A DNA stretch of 64,000 nucleotides from Roseovarius sp. (GCF_027019125.1 NZ_JALUXE010000002.1:62001-126000), one strand, 5' to 3'; positions 27,399-36,728 are shown, counted from the stretch's first letter. Numbers and translations: made by a program. Notes: generated by a model not told the origin, from the letters alone.

Positions 27399-29825
27399 AT
27401 GAAGACCCATGCACAAGCTGTCGTGATCGGCGGCGGCGTTATCGGATGCTCGATTCTTTACCACCTTACCAAATTGGGCTGGACCGATGTCGTTCTTCTG
27501 GAGCGCAATGAACTCACGAGTGGCAGCACTTGGCATGCGGCCGCCAACATTCACGGGCTGCATGACAGTGCCAATATCAGCCGCCTGCAACATTACACGA
27601 TGAAGCTTTACAACGAGCTTGAGGCCGAAACCGGGCAAAGCTGCGGGGTGTTTCAGCCCGGTAGCCTCTATCTGGCGCAGACCGAGAATCGCGAGCACCA
27701 GCTGCGGCTTCAGGCGGCCAAGGCCAAGCTCTATGGAATGAATTTCCATGAGATCAACCGGGATGAAGCCGAACGGTTGCATCCTCTGGTGAACTTCGAC
27801 GGTATCCGCTGCATCATGTATGAGCCCGATGGCGGGAATGTGGACCCCTCTGGTGTGACCAACGCCTATGCCGTGGGGGCCCGGCAACGGGGTGCGGAAA
27901 TCCACCGCTTCACGCCGGTCACGGCGACGGTGCAACAGCCGGATGGGTCTTGGATCGTCGAGAGCCCCAAGGGCAATATTCATACCCCATGGGTCATCAA
28001 CGCGGCGGGGCTTTGGGGCCGTGAGGTGGCCAAGCTTGCGGGGATCGAATTGCCGCTGCAACCGACCGAGCACCAGTATTTCGTGACCGAGATGATCGCC
28101 GAGATTTCCGGCATGGACCGCCGATTGCCCTCGGTGGCGGATCGGGACGGGGAATATTACCTGCGGCAAGAGGGCAAGGGCCTGCTGATCGGCGCTTATG
28201 AGCGCGACATGCGGTTCTGGGCAGAGGAAGGCACGCCGCTTGATTTTGCGCATGATCTTTTCCCCGACGATCTCGAGCGGATCGAGGAGAACATGCTGCG
28301 CGCCATCGACCGGGTGCCGGTGGTGGGCACGGCGGGCATCAAGCGGGTGATCAACGGGCCGATGATCTGGAGTCCGGACAGTAACGTGATCCTCGGGCCG
28401 GTGCCCGAACTCAAGGGCTATTTCTGTTGCAATGGCATCATTCCGGGGTTCAGCCAATCGGCGGGCATGGGCTGGATGGTGGCGGAATGGCTGATCAACG
28501 GCGAAATGAAATACGATATGTTCGCCTGGGATCTGGCGCGGTTCGGCCTCTGGGCCAACGACCGCGATTTCGTCAAGGCCAAGGTGCGGGATCAGTATGC
28601 GCATCGGTTCTCGATCCATTTCCCGAATGAAGAGCGCGCGGCGGGGCGGCCGCTGCGCACGCGGCCGGTCTATGAGATGCAAAGGGAGATGGGAGCGGTC
28701 TTTGGTCTCAATTACGGTTGGGAGCATCCGCTGTGGTTTTCCGACACGCCAGGCACTGTCGATACCAATGGCTTTACCCGGCAAAATTGGTGGGCGCCGG
28801 TGGGGGCAGAATGCAGGATGCTGCGCGAGCGGGCAGGTATCATCGACATCTCGAATTTTGCCAAATACCGGGTCAAGGGGCCGGGGGCGGAAGAGTGGCT
28901 GAATGCGGTGTTCGCCAACCGTATGCCAAAGACTGTCGGCCGGTCGTGCCTGACGCCGCTGATCGGCGTGCGGGGCGGTATCGCAGGCGACGCGACAGTG
29001 ACGCGGCTGGCGCAGGACGAATTCTGGGTCATTTCATCGGGGATGGCAGAGCGGTATCACAAGCGGTTCTTTGATGCCGTGCCGTTGCCGGAGGGCACCA
29101 CATTCGAGAGCCTGACAGACACGGTCTGCGGATTCAACGTGGCGGGGCCGCAATCGCGTGAGATGCTGCAGCGTCTGACCAACGCGTCACTGGCGACGGC
29201 GGATTTCCCGTTCATGACAAGCCGCCGGATCGAACTTGGCGGGGTGGCCTGCGTTGCCATTCGGGTGAGTTTCACCGGCGATCTGGGGTGGGAGTTGCAT
29301 TGCGCGGCCGAGGATCAGGCGCGGCTCTATACTGCGCTGTTGGCGGCCGGGCGGGATATAGGCGCGGGGCCTGTGGGCAGCCGTGCGCTGATGAGCCTGC
29401 GGATCGAAAAGGGCTATGGCTCGTGGAGCCGGGAATACAGTCCCGAATACTGGCCACAAGAAGCCGGTCTGGCGGGATTGTGCAAGATGGACAAGGATTT
29501 TTTGAACAAACCGGCGCTTGAGGCCGTCATCGGCCAAGACCCACGCGAGCGGCTGGTGATCCTGCATCTGGAAGAGGCGGATGTGAGTGCCTCTAACGCC
29601 GATGCCACAGGGGGTGAGCCGATTTTCAAGGATGGGGTCGGTGTAGGGCGCGTATCCTCGGGCGCCTATGGCTATTCCGTGGGCATGAGTCTGGCGCTTG
29701 GGTATGTCAAGGGCGGGGCCATGCCCGGCGATGCGGTCGAGGTGATGGTGCTCGGGCGTCCGCACCGCGCGCGCATCCTGCCTGCGGCCCCGTTTGATCC
29801 GGAAGGCGCGCGCCTGCGCGCCTGA
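27399..29825 (+). CDS. FAD-dependent dehydrogenase with GcvT domains, copy 2
   Basis: An 808-residue paralogue of the gene at 24184-26592, with the same module order: FAD domain (VVIGGGVIGCSI at about residue 8, then STWHAA) followed by a GcvT-type folate-binding domain (DLGWELH, then GSRALMSLRIEKGYGSW). The N-terminal 50 residues of the two copies differ at only a few positions, and the C-terminal halves diverge more. It probably acts on a related N-methylated substrate. The ATG at 27399 is preceded by CAGAGGAAC. It ends seven bases from a convergent gene. Confidence 0.88.
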   Translation: MKTHAQAVVIGGGVIGCSILYHLTKLGWTDVVLLERNELTSGSTWHAAANIHGLHDSANISRLQHYTMKLYNELEAETGQSCGVFQPGSLYLAQTENREHQLRLQAAKAKLYGMNFHEINRDEAERLHPLVNFDGIRCIMYEPDGGNVDPSGVTNAYAVGARQRGAEIHRFTPVTATVQQPDGSWIVESPKGNIHTPWVINAAGLWGREVAKLAGIELPLQPTEHQYFVTEMIAEISGMDRRLPSVADRDGEYYLRQEGKGLLIGAYERDMRFWAEEGTPLDFAHDLFPDDLERIEENMLRAIDRVPVVGTAGIKRVINGPMIWSPDSNVILGPVPELKGYFCCNGIIPGFSQSAGMGWMVAEWLINGEMKYDMFAWDLARFGLWANDRDFVKAKVRDQYAHRFSIHFPNEERAAGRPLRTRPVYEMQREMGAVFGLNYGWEHPLWFSDTPGTVDTNGFTRQNWWAPVGAECRMLRERAGIIDISNFAKYRVKGPGAEEWLNAVFANRMPKTVGRSCLTPLIGVRGGIAGDATVTRLAQDEFWVISSGMAERYHKRFFDAVPLPEGTTFESLTDTVCGFNVAGPQSREMLQRLTNASLATADFPFMTSRRIELGGVACVAIRVSFTGDLGWELHCAAEDQARLYTALLAAGRDIGAGPVGSRALMSLRIEKGYGSWSREYSPEYWPQEAGLAGLCKMDKDFLNKPALEAVIGQDPRERLVILHLEEADVSASNADATGGEPIFKDGVGVGRVSSGAYGYSVGMSLALGYVKGGAMPGDAVEVMVLGRPHRARILPAAPFDPEGARLRA

Positions 29826-29832
29826 TCTGTTG

Positions 29833-30096
29833 TCAGGTGTCGCCGCTGTCGGTCTTGACGTCAGCGGCGGCCTCTTTCGAAGCCTTGAGGCGTTTCAGCT
29901 TGTCCAGCAGATAGGCGCGCGCCTTGATGTTCGCGCGGCGCACGCGCACTGCGGTCAGAAACGCCTCTTCGGCGGTTTGCGAGGTGGCCCCGAGGATCTT
30001 TTGCACATCAGAGATGATCATTTCATCGCCGGTGGCCTCGACGGCCTTGATCACGTCGCGGGCCAGCTCATCGGCCAGATCCTCGGTCACGCCCAT
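29833..30096 (-). CDS. Conserved small helical protein, function unknown
   Basis: An 87-residue acidic and basic helical protein beginning MGVTEDLADELARDVIKAVE, with a Lys/Arg-rich middle (RVRRANIKARAYLLDKLKRL). No signal peptide, membrane span or cysteine. A GAGGAG site precedes the ATG. It follows the hydrolase gene after ten bases and is probably co-transcribed with it. Small proteins of this type are found in related genomes, but I know of no assigned function. Confidence 0.65.
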   Translation of the reverse strand: MGVTEDLADELARDVIKAVEATGDEMIISDVQKILGATSQTAEEAFLTAVRVRRANIKARAYLLDKLKRLKASKEAAADVKTDSGDT

Positions 30097-30106
30097 GGGG
30101 TGCTCC

Positions 30107-30760
30107 TCAGCGCGTGTTTTCGGTCAGGCGCCGTTTGACATAGGTGCTGACCGAGCCGATCATCGTGTCCATATGCGGCTCTTTGAAGAAGTGATCCGCA
30201 CCCTCGACCTCTTGATGGGTGATGGTGATGCCGTGCTGTTCATGCAGCTTGTTCACAAGCGCCTTGGTATCGGCGGGCGGGGCTACGCGATCATGGCTGC
30301 CGTTGATGATCAGGCCAGAGGCAGGGCAGGGAGCCAGAAAGCTGAAATCATACATATTGGCGGGAGGTGAGACCGAGATAAAGCCCGTGATCTCGGGTCG
30401 CCGCATCAAGAGCTGCATGCCGATCCAGGCCCCAAAGGAAAAGCCCGCGACCCAGCAATGCTTGGAATTGTTGTTCATGGACTGCAGATAATCGAGCGCC
30501 GAGGCCGCATCGGACAATTCGCCGATGCCCTGATCGTATTCGCCTTGGCTGCGCCCGACTCCGCGGAAATTGAAACGCAGCACGGTAAAGCCCATGTTGT
30601 AAAAGGCGTAGTGCAGATTATACACGACCTTGTTGTTCATGGTGCCACCGAATTGCGGATGCGGATGCAACACGATCGCGATGGGCGCGTCTTTTTCCTT
30701 TTGCGGGTGGTAGCGGCCTTCGAGCCGGCCTTCGGGGCCGGGAAAGATTACCTCGGGCAT
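30107..30760 (-). CDS. Alpha/beta hydrolase (COG2945-like)
   Basis: A 217-residue alpha/beta hydrolase. The oxyanion region is HPHPQFGGT (residues 32-40), the nucleophile Ser108 lies in GFSFGAW, Asp157 in NGSHDRVAPP, and His190 in GADHFF. All three triad residues are present. This family of small, cytoplasmic predicted esterases or dienelactone hydrolase-like enzymes has no well-defined substrate. It is divergent from iscR across 157 bases. Confidence 0.85.
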   Translation of the reverse strand: MPEVIFPGPEGRLEGRYHPQKEKDAPIAIVLHPHPQFGGTMNNKVVYNLHYAFYNMGFTVLRFNFRGVGRSQGEYDQGIGELSDAASALDYLQSMNNNSKHCWVAGFSFGAWIGMQLLMRRPEITGFISVSPPANMYDFSFLAPCPASGLIINGSHDRVAPPADTKALVNKLHEQHGITITHQEVEGADHFFKEPHMDTMIGSVSTYVKRRLTENTR

Positions 30761-30798
30761 GGGTTCCCTGTGTCCTCTTCATGGGTGATTGCAAAATC

Positions 30799-30827
30799 TT
30801 GACGACTTCGCTCGGGCACCTTAGAAA
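30799..30827 (+). promoter_or_regulatory. Predicted promoter of the iscR-suf operon
   Basis: TTGACG (30799-30804), a 17-base spacer, and TAGAAA (30822-30827) form a sigma70-like promoter. The -10 element lies inside the palindrome at 30821-30835, so a repressor bound there would block RNA polymerase. The distance to the iscR ATG is about 90 bases. Confidence 0.55.
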
Positions 30828-30835
30828 TGTTCTAA
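30821..30835. promoter_or_regulatory. IscR-type operator (TTAGAA-ATG-TTCTAA palindrome)
   Basis: A perfect 6+6 palindrome with a three-base centre overlaps the predicted -10 box of the iscR-iscS-suf operon. Position and autoregulation logic suggest an IscR site. Comparative studies of alphaproteobacteria describe an iron-responsive Rhodobacterales box at such promoters, but I cannot confirm the consensus from memory. A second copy lies inside iscS at 32139. Confidence 0.65.
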
Positions 30836-30917
30836 ATTGTGATCCGGGCCAGAATGGCTCAAAGCGAGATAAGCCTTGTATCGCGCAAGGTCAATCTGTT
30901 CGCGTGGGGGAAAACCG

Positions 30918-31379
30918 ATGAAACTGAGCACGAAAGGGCGATATGCCATGGTTGCCTTGGTGGATATCGCGCTGCAGCCTGCGGGATCGGTGGTGACACT
31001 TGGCGATATTTCGAAGCGGCAGGATATTTCGCTGCCCTATCTCGAACAGCTTTTCGTCAAGCTGCGGCGCGCGGATCTGGTGAAATCGGTACGTGGGCCG
31101 GGAGGCGGCTATCGCCTGATGCGCCCTGCGTCGGAAATTCGGGTCACGGATATTCTGGCGGCGGTGGACGAAACGATCGACGCCTTGCACAAGGGGGCCG
31201 GGGCCTCTGGTGCAGCCAGCGGATCGCGGGCGCAGTCGATGACCAACCGGCTGTGGGAAGGGCTTAGCGCGCATGTCTATGTCTTCTTGCACCAGACGCG
31301 CCTGAGCGATGTTGCTGGCAATTCCCTGGCTCCCTGTCCGGCGGTGCCGCATCTCTTTGCCGTAGTGGATGACGAGTGA
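30918..31379 (+). CDS. iscR: Rrf2-family regulator IscR, single-cysteine type
   Basis: A 153-residue Rrf2 protein beginning MKLSTKGRYAMVALVDIAL, with a winged-helix DNA-binding half (SLPYLEQLFVKLRRADLV, then RGPGGGYRL). It heads the Fe-S assembly operon. Enterobacterial IscR holds [2Fe-2S] with three cysteines near residues 92-104. Here that region has none, and the only cysteine is Cys140 near the C terminus. A single-cysteine IscR that still binds a cluster has been described for Rhodobacter sphaeroides, which fits. The ATG at 30918 is chosen for its family N terminus. Confidence 0.9.
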   Translation: MKLSTKGRYAMVALVDIALQPAGSVVTLGDISKRQDISLPYLEQLFVKLRRADLVKSVRGPGGGYRLMRPASEIRVTDILAAVDETIDALHKGAGASGAASGSRAQSMTNRLWEGLSAHVYVFLHQTRLSDVAGNSLAPCPAVPHLFAVVDDE

Positions 31380-31444
31380 CAGAAGCGCTGTAGGGGCCAC
31401 GCCGTTGCAGACTGTTCCTAATTCTCGTGGAAAAGCGGACAAAC

Positions 31445-32488
31445 ATGCGGAGAGTGTATCTCGACTATAACGCGACCGCCCCGCTGCGCGCCGAGGCACG
31501 CGAGGCCATGCTGGATGCCATGGATCTGATCGGCAACCCATCGAGCGTGCATGCCGAAGGGCGCGCCGCCAAGGGGCTGATCGAACGGGCGCGGGCGCAG
31601 GTGGCAGCGGCGCTCGGGGCGGATGGCGCGGATGTGATTTTCACCTCCGGTGCGACCGAAGCGGCGGCTTTGGCCTGTGCCGGGCGCAACCTGCATGGCG
31701 CGGCGGTCGAGCATGACGCCGTGGGGGCGTGGATCACGCCCGATCTGCCGGTTGATTCCGACGGGCGGATCTCGGTCAAAGAACCGGCGCACTCTGTTCT
31801 GCAATTGGCCAATTCCGAAACCGGAGTGATCCAAGAGCAACCCGAGGGGCTTGCAGTCAGTGATATGACGCAGGCCTTTGGCAAGTTGCCCGTGGCTTTC
31901 AACTGGTCCGGCGTCGAGATGGCATTGGTCTCTGCGCACAAGCTTGGTGGACCCAAGGGGGTAGGGGCGCTGGTCATCAAGCGCGGCACCGATCTTGCGG
32001 CGCAGATCCGGGGTGGTGGACAGGAGATGGGTCGCCGCGCAGGCACCGAGAATGTGATCGGAATCGCCGGTTTTGGCGCTGCGGCAGAGGCGGCGGCGCG
32101 TGATCTGGCCGAGGGCGTTTGGGGCCCCATCGAAAAACTTAGAAACATTCTAGAGAATACCATTGCAGAGTTTTCAAATGAGACTATTTTTGTCGGGAAA
32201 GCTGCGCCGCGTTTGCCGAACACCAGTTGTTTCATCACGCCCGGATGGAAGGGTGAAACACAGGTGATGGCGTTGGATCTGGCCGGGTTCGCGATTTCTG
32301 CCGGGAGCGCGTGCTCCAGTGGCAAGGTCAAGTCCAGTCGTGTGTTGCGCGCGATGGGATTTGACGAGGCCACGGCGGGATGCGCGATTCGCGTGTCGCT
32401 GGGGCCGCAGACGACCGAGGACGACATCTTGCGCTTTGCCGAATGCTGGCTGAAGCGTCTGCAAAAACATCGGGGCCGTTTGGCCTGA
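31445..32488 (+). CDS. iscS: Cysteine desulfurase, IscS/NifS class
   Basis: A 347-residue PLP enzyme that removes sulfur from cysteine for Fe-S assembly. The Schiff-base lysine is Lys166 ([10 protein letters not shown]) and the persulfide cysteine is Cys290 in [17 protein letters not shown], the class I loop. It is shorter than E. coli IscS (about 404). The ATG at 31445 is favoured over a GTG six codons upstream because it opens the family's [11 protein letters not shown]. An A+T-rich stretch at codons for residues 230-249 uses codons rare in this genome (AGA, CTA, ATT) and contains a second copy of the operator palindrome. sufB follows after 17 bases. Confidence 0.92.
   Translation: MRRVYLDYNATAPLRAEAREAMLDAMDLIGNPSSVHAEGRAAKGLIERARAQVAAALGADGADVIFTSGATEAAALACAGRNLHGAAVEHDAVGAWITPDLPVDSDGRISVKEPAHSVLQLANSETGVIQEQPEGLAVSDMTQAFGKLPVAFNWSGVEMALVSAHKLGGPKGVGALVIKRGTDLAAQIRGGGQEMGRRAGTENVIGIAGFGAAAEAAARDLAEGVWGPIEKLRNILENTIAEFSNETIFVGKAAPRLPNTSCFITPGWKGETQVMALDLAGFAISAGSACSSGKVKSSRVLRAMGFDEATAGCAIRVSLGPQTTEDDILRFAECWLKRLQKHRGRLA
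32139..32153. promoter_or_regulatory. Second IscR-type palindrome inside iscS
   Basis: TTAGAA-ACA-TTCTAG repeats the operator at 30821 with one mismatch in the outermost base. It lies within the iscS coding sequence, about 350 bases before sufB, in a patch where 32131-32190 has only 18 G/C of 60. It may be an internal operator or promoter control site for sufB onward. Confidence 0.45.
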
Positions 32489-32505
32489 GACGCAAGGAGA
32501 GGGGA

Positions 32506-34029
32506 ATGGCTGCTGTGGACAAGGTTCAGGTCAAGGACGGGGTAGACCAAGGCACCGTCGAAGCGGTGCGCCAGGTCGGCGAGGCTTATAAATACGGCTG
32601 GGACACCGATATCGAGATGGACTATGCGCCGCTCGGCCTGAACGAGGACATCGTGCGCCTGATCTCCTCCAAGAATGAAGAGCCCGAGTGGATGACCGAG
32701 TGGAGGCTGGAGGCCTATCGCCGCTGGCTGACCAAGACCGAGCCGGAATGGGCCATGGTGGACTATCCCAAGATCGACTTTCAGGCGCAGTATTACTATG
32801 CGCGACCCAAGTCGATGGAGGTCAAGCCCAAGTCACTGGACGAGGTCGATCCCAAGTTGCTCGCGACTTATGAAAAGCTGGGCATCCCGCTGAAAGAGCA
32901 GATGATCCTTGCTGGCGTCGAGGGTGCAGAGGATGCCCCCGCCGAAGGCCGCAAGGTCGCGGTTGACGCGGTGTTCGATTCTGTGTCCGTGGGTACCACG
33001 TTTCAGGCAGAGTTGCGCCGTGCCGGGGTGATATTCTGCTCGATTTCCGAAGCGATCCGCGAGCACCCTGAGTTGGTCAAGAAATATCTCGGCTCCGTCG
33101 TGCCGGTCAGCGACAATTTCTATGCCACGCTGAATTCGGCGGTCTTTTCCGACGGCTCGTTCGTCTATGTGCCGCCCGGTGTGCGTTGCCCGATGGAATT
33201 GAGCACCTATTTCCGCATCAATGCCGAGAACACCGGCCAGTTCGAGCGGACGCTCATCATCGCCGACAAGGGGTCGTATGTCAGCTATCTTGAAGGTTGC
33301 ACGGCGCCCAAGCGCGACACGAGCCAGTTGCATGCCGCAGTGGTCGAGATCATCGTCGAGGAAGATGCCGAGGTGAAGTACTCGACGGTGCAGAATTGGT
33401 ATCCGGGCGATGAAAACGGCAAGGGCGGGATCTATAATTTCGTGACCAAGCGCGCCGACTGTCGGGGCGACCGGTCCAAGGTGATGTGGACGCAGGTGGA
33501 AACCGGCTCGGCCGTCACATGGAAATACCCATCCTGCATTCTGCGTGGCAATGACAGCCAGGGCGAGTTTTACTCCATCGCCATCGCCAACAATTATCAG
33601 CAGGCCGATACCGGCACCAAGATGATCCACCTGGGCAAGAATACCCGGTCGCGCATCGTGTCCAAGGGGATCAGCGCGGGCCATGCGCAGAACACCTATC
33701 GCGGACTTGTGTCGATGCACCCCAAGGCCAAGAATAGCCGCAATTACACGCAATGCGACAGCCTGCTCATTGGTGACAAATGCGGGGCGCATACGGTGCC
33801 TTATATCGAGGTCAAGAACAACTCGAGCCGCGTCGAACATGAGGCCACCACCTCCAAGGTGGATGAGGACCAGATGTTCTATTGCCGCGCCCGTGGCATG
33901 GATGAGGAAGAGGCGGTGGCGCTTGTCGTCAACGGGTTCTGCCGCGACGTGCTGCAGGCGCTGCCGATGGAGTTCGCCATGGAAGCACAGCAGCTGGTTG
34001 CGATTTCGTTGGAAGGGTCGGTGGGATAA
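32506..34029 (+). CDS. sufB: Fe-S cluster assembly scaffold SufB
   Basis: A 507-residue subunit of the SufBCD scaffold on which [4Fe-4S] clusters are built. It has the N-terminal region typical of full-length SufB ([14 protein letters not shown]) and the right-handed beta-helix core with [20 protein letters not shown]. The C-terminal region, [20 protein letters not shown], carries the functional Glu/His and cysteines nearby. The ATG at 32506 follows AAGGAGAGG. It is part of the iscR-iscS-suf operon. Confidence 0.96.
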   Translation: MAAVDKVQVKDGVDQGTVEAVRQVGEAYKYGWDTDIEMDYAPLGLNEDIVRLISSKNEEPEWMTEWRLEAYRRWLTKTEPEWAMVDYPKIDFQAQYYYARPKSMEVKPKSLDEVDPKLLATYEKLGIPLKEQMILAGVEGAEDAPAEGRKVAVDAVFDSVSVGTTFQAELRRAGVIFCSISEAIREHPELVKKYLGSVVPVSDNFYATLNSAVFSDGSFVYVPPGVRCPMELSTYFRINAENTGQFERTLIIADKGSYVSYLEGCTAPKRDTSQLHAAVVEIIVEEDAEVKYSTVQNWYPGDENGKGGIYNFVTKRADCRGDRSKVMWTQVETGSAVTWKYPSCILRGNDSQGEFYSIAIANNYQQADTGTKMIHLGKNTRSRIVSKGISAGHAQNTYRGLVSMHPKAKNSRNYTQCDSLLIGDKCGAHTVPYIEVKNNSSRVEHEATTSKVDEDQMFYCRARGMDEEEAVALVVNGFCRDVLQALPMEFAMEAQQLVAISLEGSVG

Positions 34030-34045
34030 ACCTGCCGGCGCTTTG

Positions 34046-34651
34046 ATGACGGAAACTCTCACCATATCGCGCCCGTCGCTGACCTTGCCCGATGCCGAGG
34101 CTGCGCATTTGCGCGAGGTCTACGCAATGGCGGGGGTGATTCTCGAATATGGCTCTGGCGGTTCGACCGTTGTTGCCGCCGAAATGCAGGGCAAACGTGT
34201 CTTTTCTGTCGAGAGCGATCAGGCCTGGGCCCAGATGATGCGCGGCTGGTTTGCACAGAACCCGCCCGCGGCAGGCACCGAGGTGGACGTGATCTGGTCC
34301 GACATCGGGCCGACAAAGGAATGGGGATTTCCCTGCGATGCAAGCGGCTGGAAGACCTATGCACAGTATCCGCTCAAGGTCTGGGATATGGCGGGTTTTG
34401 TGCAACCCGATGTGGTATTGGTGGACGGGCGGTTTCGCACCGGCTGTGCCATTGCGGCGGCGTTACGAACGGCGCGGCCGGTTGTCTTGCTTTTCGACGA
34501 TTACGCACCGCGTAAACACTATCACAAAGTCGAAAAATTTATCGGCGCTCCTCGACGGATGATCGGGCGCATGGCGGAATTCGAGGTCACACCGCAGGTG
34601 CTGAATCCTGCGGACCTCTTGACGGTCATAGAGATGATGACGCGGCCCTGA
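34046..34651 (+). CDS. Conserved suf-operon protein, methyltransferase-like fold, function unknown
   Basis: A 201-residue cytosolic protein between sufB and sufC. The segment VILEYGSGGSTVVAAEMQGKR followed by VFSVESD resembles motif I and the acidic end of strand 2 in SAM-dependent methyltransferases. DVVLVDGRFRTGCA is like the post-I strand region. Other methyltransferase landmarks are not convincing. It lies 16 bases after sufB and 32 before sufC, so it is an internal member of the operon. A role in Fe-S assembly is suggested by position only. Confidence 0.65.
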   Translation: MTETLTISRPSLTLPDAEAAHLREVYAMAGVILEYGSGGSTVVAAEMQGKRVFSVESDQAWAQMMRGWFAQNPPAAGTEVDVIWSDIGPTKEWGFPCDASGWKTYAQYPLKVWDMAGFVQPDVVLVDGRFRTGCAIAAALRTARPVVLLFDDYAPRKHYHKVEKFIGAPRRMIGRMAEFEVTPQVLNPADLLTVIEMMTRP

Positions 34652-34683
34652 GGCCGCAGACGTATACAAAAGGATCAAGGAAA

Positions 34684-35439
34684 ATGTTGGAAATCAAGAA
34701 CCTGCACGTCGATCTTGAAGAAGAGGACAAGACCATTCTCAAAGGCGTCAACCTGACCGTTGAGGCGGGGACGGTGCATGCGATCATGGGCCCGAATGGT
34801 TCAGGCAAATCCACGTTGTCCTATGTTCTGTCGGGGCGTGATGGCTATACGGTGACGGACGGCAGCGCCACTTTGGCTGGTGTTGACCTTCTTGATATGG
34901 AGCCGGAAGAGCGTGCGGCGGCGGGGCTGTTCCTGGCTTTCCAGTATCCGGTTGAAATCCCCGGCGTCGGCAACATGACCTTCTTGCGCACGGCCGTGAA
35001 CGCCCAGCGCAAGGCGCGTGGTCAAGAGGAAATGAGCGCCGCGGAGTTTCTGAAGGTGGTTCGGGAAAAAGCCAAGACACTCCAGATCGACGCTGACATG
35101 CTCAAGCGTCCGGTCAACGTGGGGTTCTCTGGTGGTGAGAAAAAGCGCAATGAAATCCTCCAGATGGCGATGCTGGAGCCGAAGATGTGCATTCTGGACG
35201 AAACCGATTCAGGTCTTGACGTGGACGCGATGAAGCTGGTCTCGGATGGGGTGAACGCGCTGCGCGATGAGGGCCGCGCCTTTCTTGTGATCACGCATTA
35301 CCAGCGCCTGCTTGACCATATCAAGCCGGATGTCGTGCATATCATGTATGATGGGCGCATCATCAAGACCGGCGGGCCCGAGCTTGCGCTTGAGGTGGAG
35401 CAGAACGGCTATGCCGATATTCTGGCAGAGGTGGCGTGA
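34684..35439 (+). CDS. sufC: Fe-S assembly ATPase SufC
   Basis: A 251-residue ABC-type ATPase of the SufBCD complex. Walker A is GPNGSGKST (near residue 37), the signature region is FSGGEKKRNEI, Walker B is CILDETDSGLD, and the switch His is in VITHYQRLL. All are intact. The D-loop region TDSGLDVDA is typical of SufC. The ATG follows an AAGGA site. The stop overlaps the sufD start. Confidence 0.97.
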   Translation: MLEIKNLHVDLEEEDKTILKGVNLTVEAGTVHAIMGPNGSGKSTLSYVLSGRDGYTVTDGSATLAGVDLLDMEPEERAAAGLFLAFQYPVEIPGVGNMTFLRTAVNAQRKARGQEEMSAAEFLKVVREKAKTLQIDADMLKRPVNVGFSGGEKKRNEILQMAMLEPKMCILDETDSGLDVDAMKLVSDGVNALRDEGRAFLVITHYQRLLDHIKPDVVHIMYDGRIIKTGGPELALEVEQNGYADILAEVA

Positions 35440-36728
35440 TGGCGCAGCCGCAAGCAAAGCAGACAACGCTGGAGGCGAGGCTGGGCTCGATGGCCCTGCC
35501 AGAGGGCGGATTGTGGGCGAGTGCCGCGCGAGAGGCGGCGCTGACACGTTTGCAGGCCATTGGCCTGCCGGACCGGCGCGATGAATACTGGAAGTTCACG
35601 CGCCCCGACAGCCTTGTACAGGCTGAAGCCCCGCACGCGGCGTTGTTTCTCAACGATGATGAGCCTGACAGCTTTGCGGCTGTGGATCGGCTCAAGCTGG
35701 TGTTCGTCGATGGTGTGTTCGATGCCGAGGCGAGTGATGATCTGACATTGGAAGGCGTGCGCATCGAGCGCCTCGCCGTGGCAGCCAAGAGCGATATACA
35801 TTGGGCACGCGACCTCTACGGGGTGCTGGAAGGGCGCGGGCAAACGCCCGTGGCGCGCCCTTTGGCCACGCTCAACACGGCCTATGCAACGGATGGCGTT
35901 CTGATCCATGTCACGGGGCGTCCAAGCAAGCCCATCAATCTGGTTTATGTCCATAAATCAGAGATTTCCGACGCGATCTTGCATCACGTGATCAAACTCG
36001 ATCCCGAGGCCGAGGCAACGATCCTTGAAAACGGCCCAGCTGCCGCGCGGTTCAACAAGGTGATGGAGGTGGACGTGGCGGAAGGCGCGCGGTTCCACCA
36101 TATCCGCACGCAGGGCCGCGATCACGAACGGCGCGCCGCCACGCACATATTCGCCCGGTTGGGGGCGCAGAGCCTCTTCAAATCCTTCACCCTGACCGCG
36201 AACGGGGTAATGACGCGCAACGAATGTGTGATCGAACTGCTGGGCGATGACGCGGTGGCGCATGTGGCGGGGGCCGCCATGGGCGATGGGGACTTCCATC
36301 AGGACGACACGGTGTTCGTCACCCATGACGCGCTGCGCTGCGAGAGCCGGCAGGTGTTCAAGAAAGTGCTGCGCAACGGGGCAACGGGCGTGTTTCAGGG
36401 CAAGATTCTGGTCAAGCCCGGTGCGCAGAAGACCGATGGCTATCAGATCAGCCAGGCGCTCTTGCTGGATGAGGACAGTCAGTTTCTGGCCAAACCGGAA
36501 CTGGAAATCTACGCCGATGACGTGGCCTGTTCGCATGGCTCGACCTCGGGGGCGATTGACGAGGACGCGCTCTATTACCTGCGGGCGCGGGGGATTCCCC
36601 GGCCGATTGCGACCGACCTTTTGACGATGTCCTTTCTGGCTGAAGCCGTCGAGGAAATCGAGGATGAGGGCCTGCGTGATGACATAAACAGCCAGCTTGC
36701 TGCCTGGCTGGAGCGCAGGCGCCGCTGA
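35439..36728 (+). CDS. sufD: Fe-S cluster assembly protein SufD
   Basis: A 429-residue SufB paralogue that forms the SufBC2D scaffold. The N-terminal helical part (GLPDRRDEYWKFTRP) and the beta-helix core are visible. The C-terminal ACSHGSTSGAIDEDALYYLRARG region contains the functional Cys and His of SufD. The start overlaps the sufC stop (TGATG); a GTG one codon earlier is also in frame. The stop overlaps the next start. Confidence 0.95.
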   Translation: MAQPQAKQTTLEARLGSMALPEGGLWASAAREAALTRLQAIGLPDRRDEYWKFTRPDSLVQAEAPHAALFLNDDEPDSFAAVDRLKLVFVDGVFDAEASDDLTLEGVRIERLAVAAKSDIHWARDLYGVLEGRGQTPVARPLATLNTAYATDGVLIHVTGRPSKPINLVYVHKSEISDAILHHVIKLDPEAEATILENGPAAARFNKVMEVDVAEGARFHHIRTQGRDHERRAATHIFARLGAQSLFKSFTLTANGVMTRNECVIELLGDDAVAHVAGAAMGDGDFHQDDTVFVTHDALRCESRQVFKKVLRNGATGVFQGKILVKPGAQKTDGYQISQALLLDEDSQFLAKPELEIYADDVACSHGSTSGAIDEDALYYLRARGIPRPIATDLLTMSFLAEAVEEIEDEGLRDDINSQLAAWLERRRR

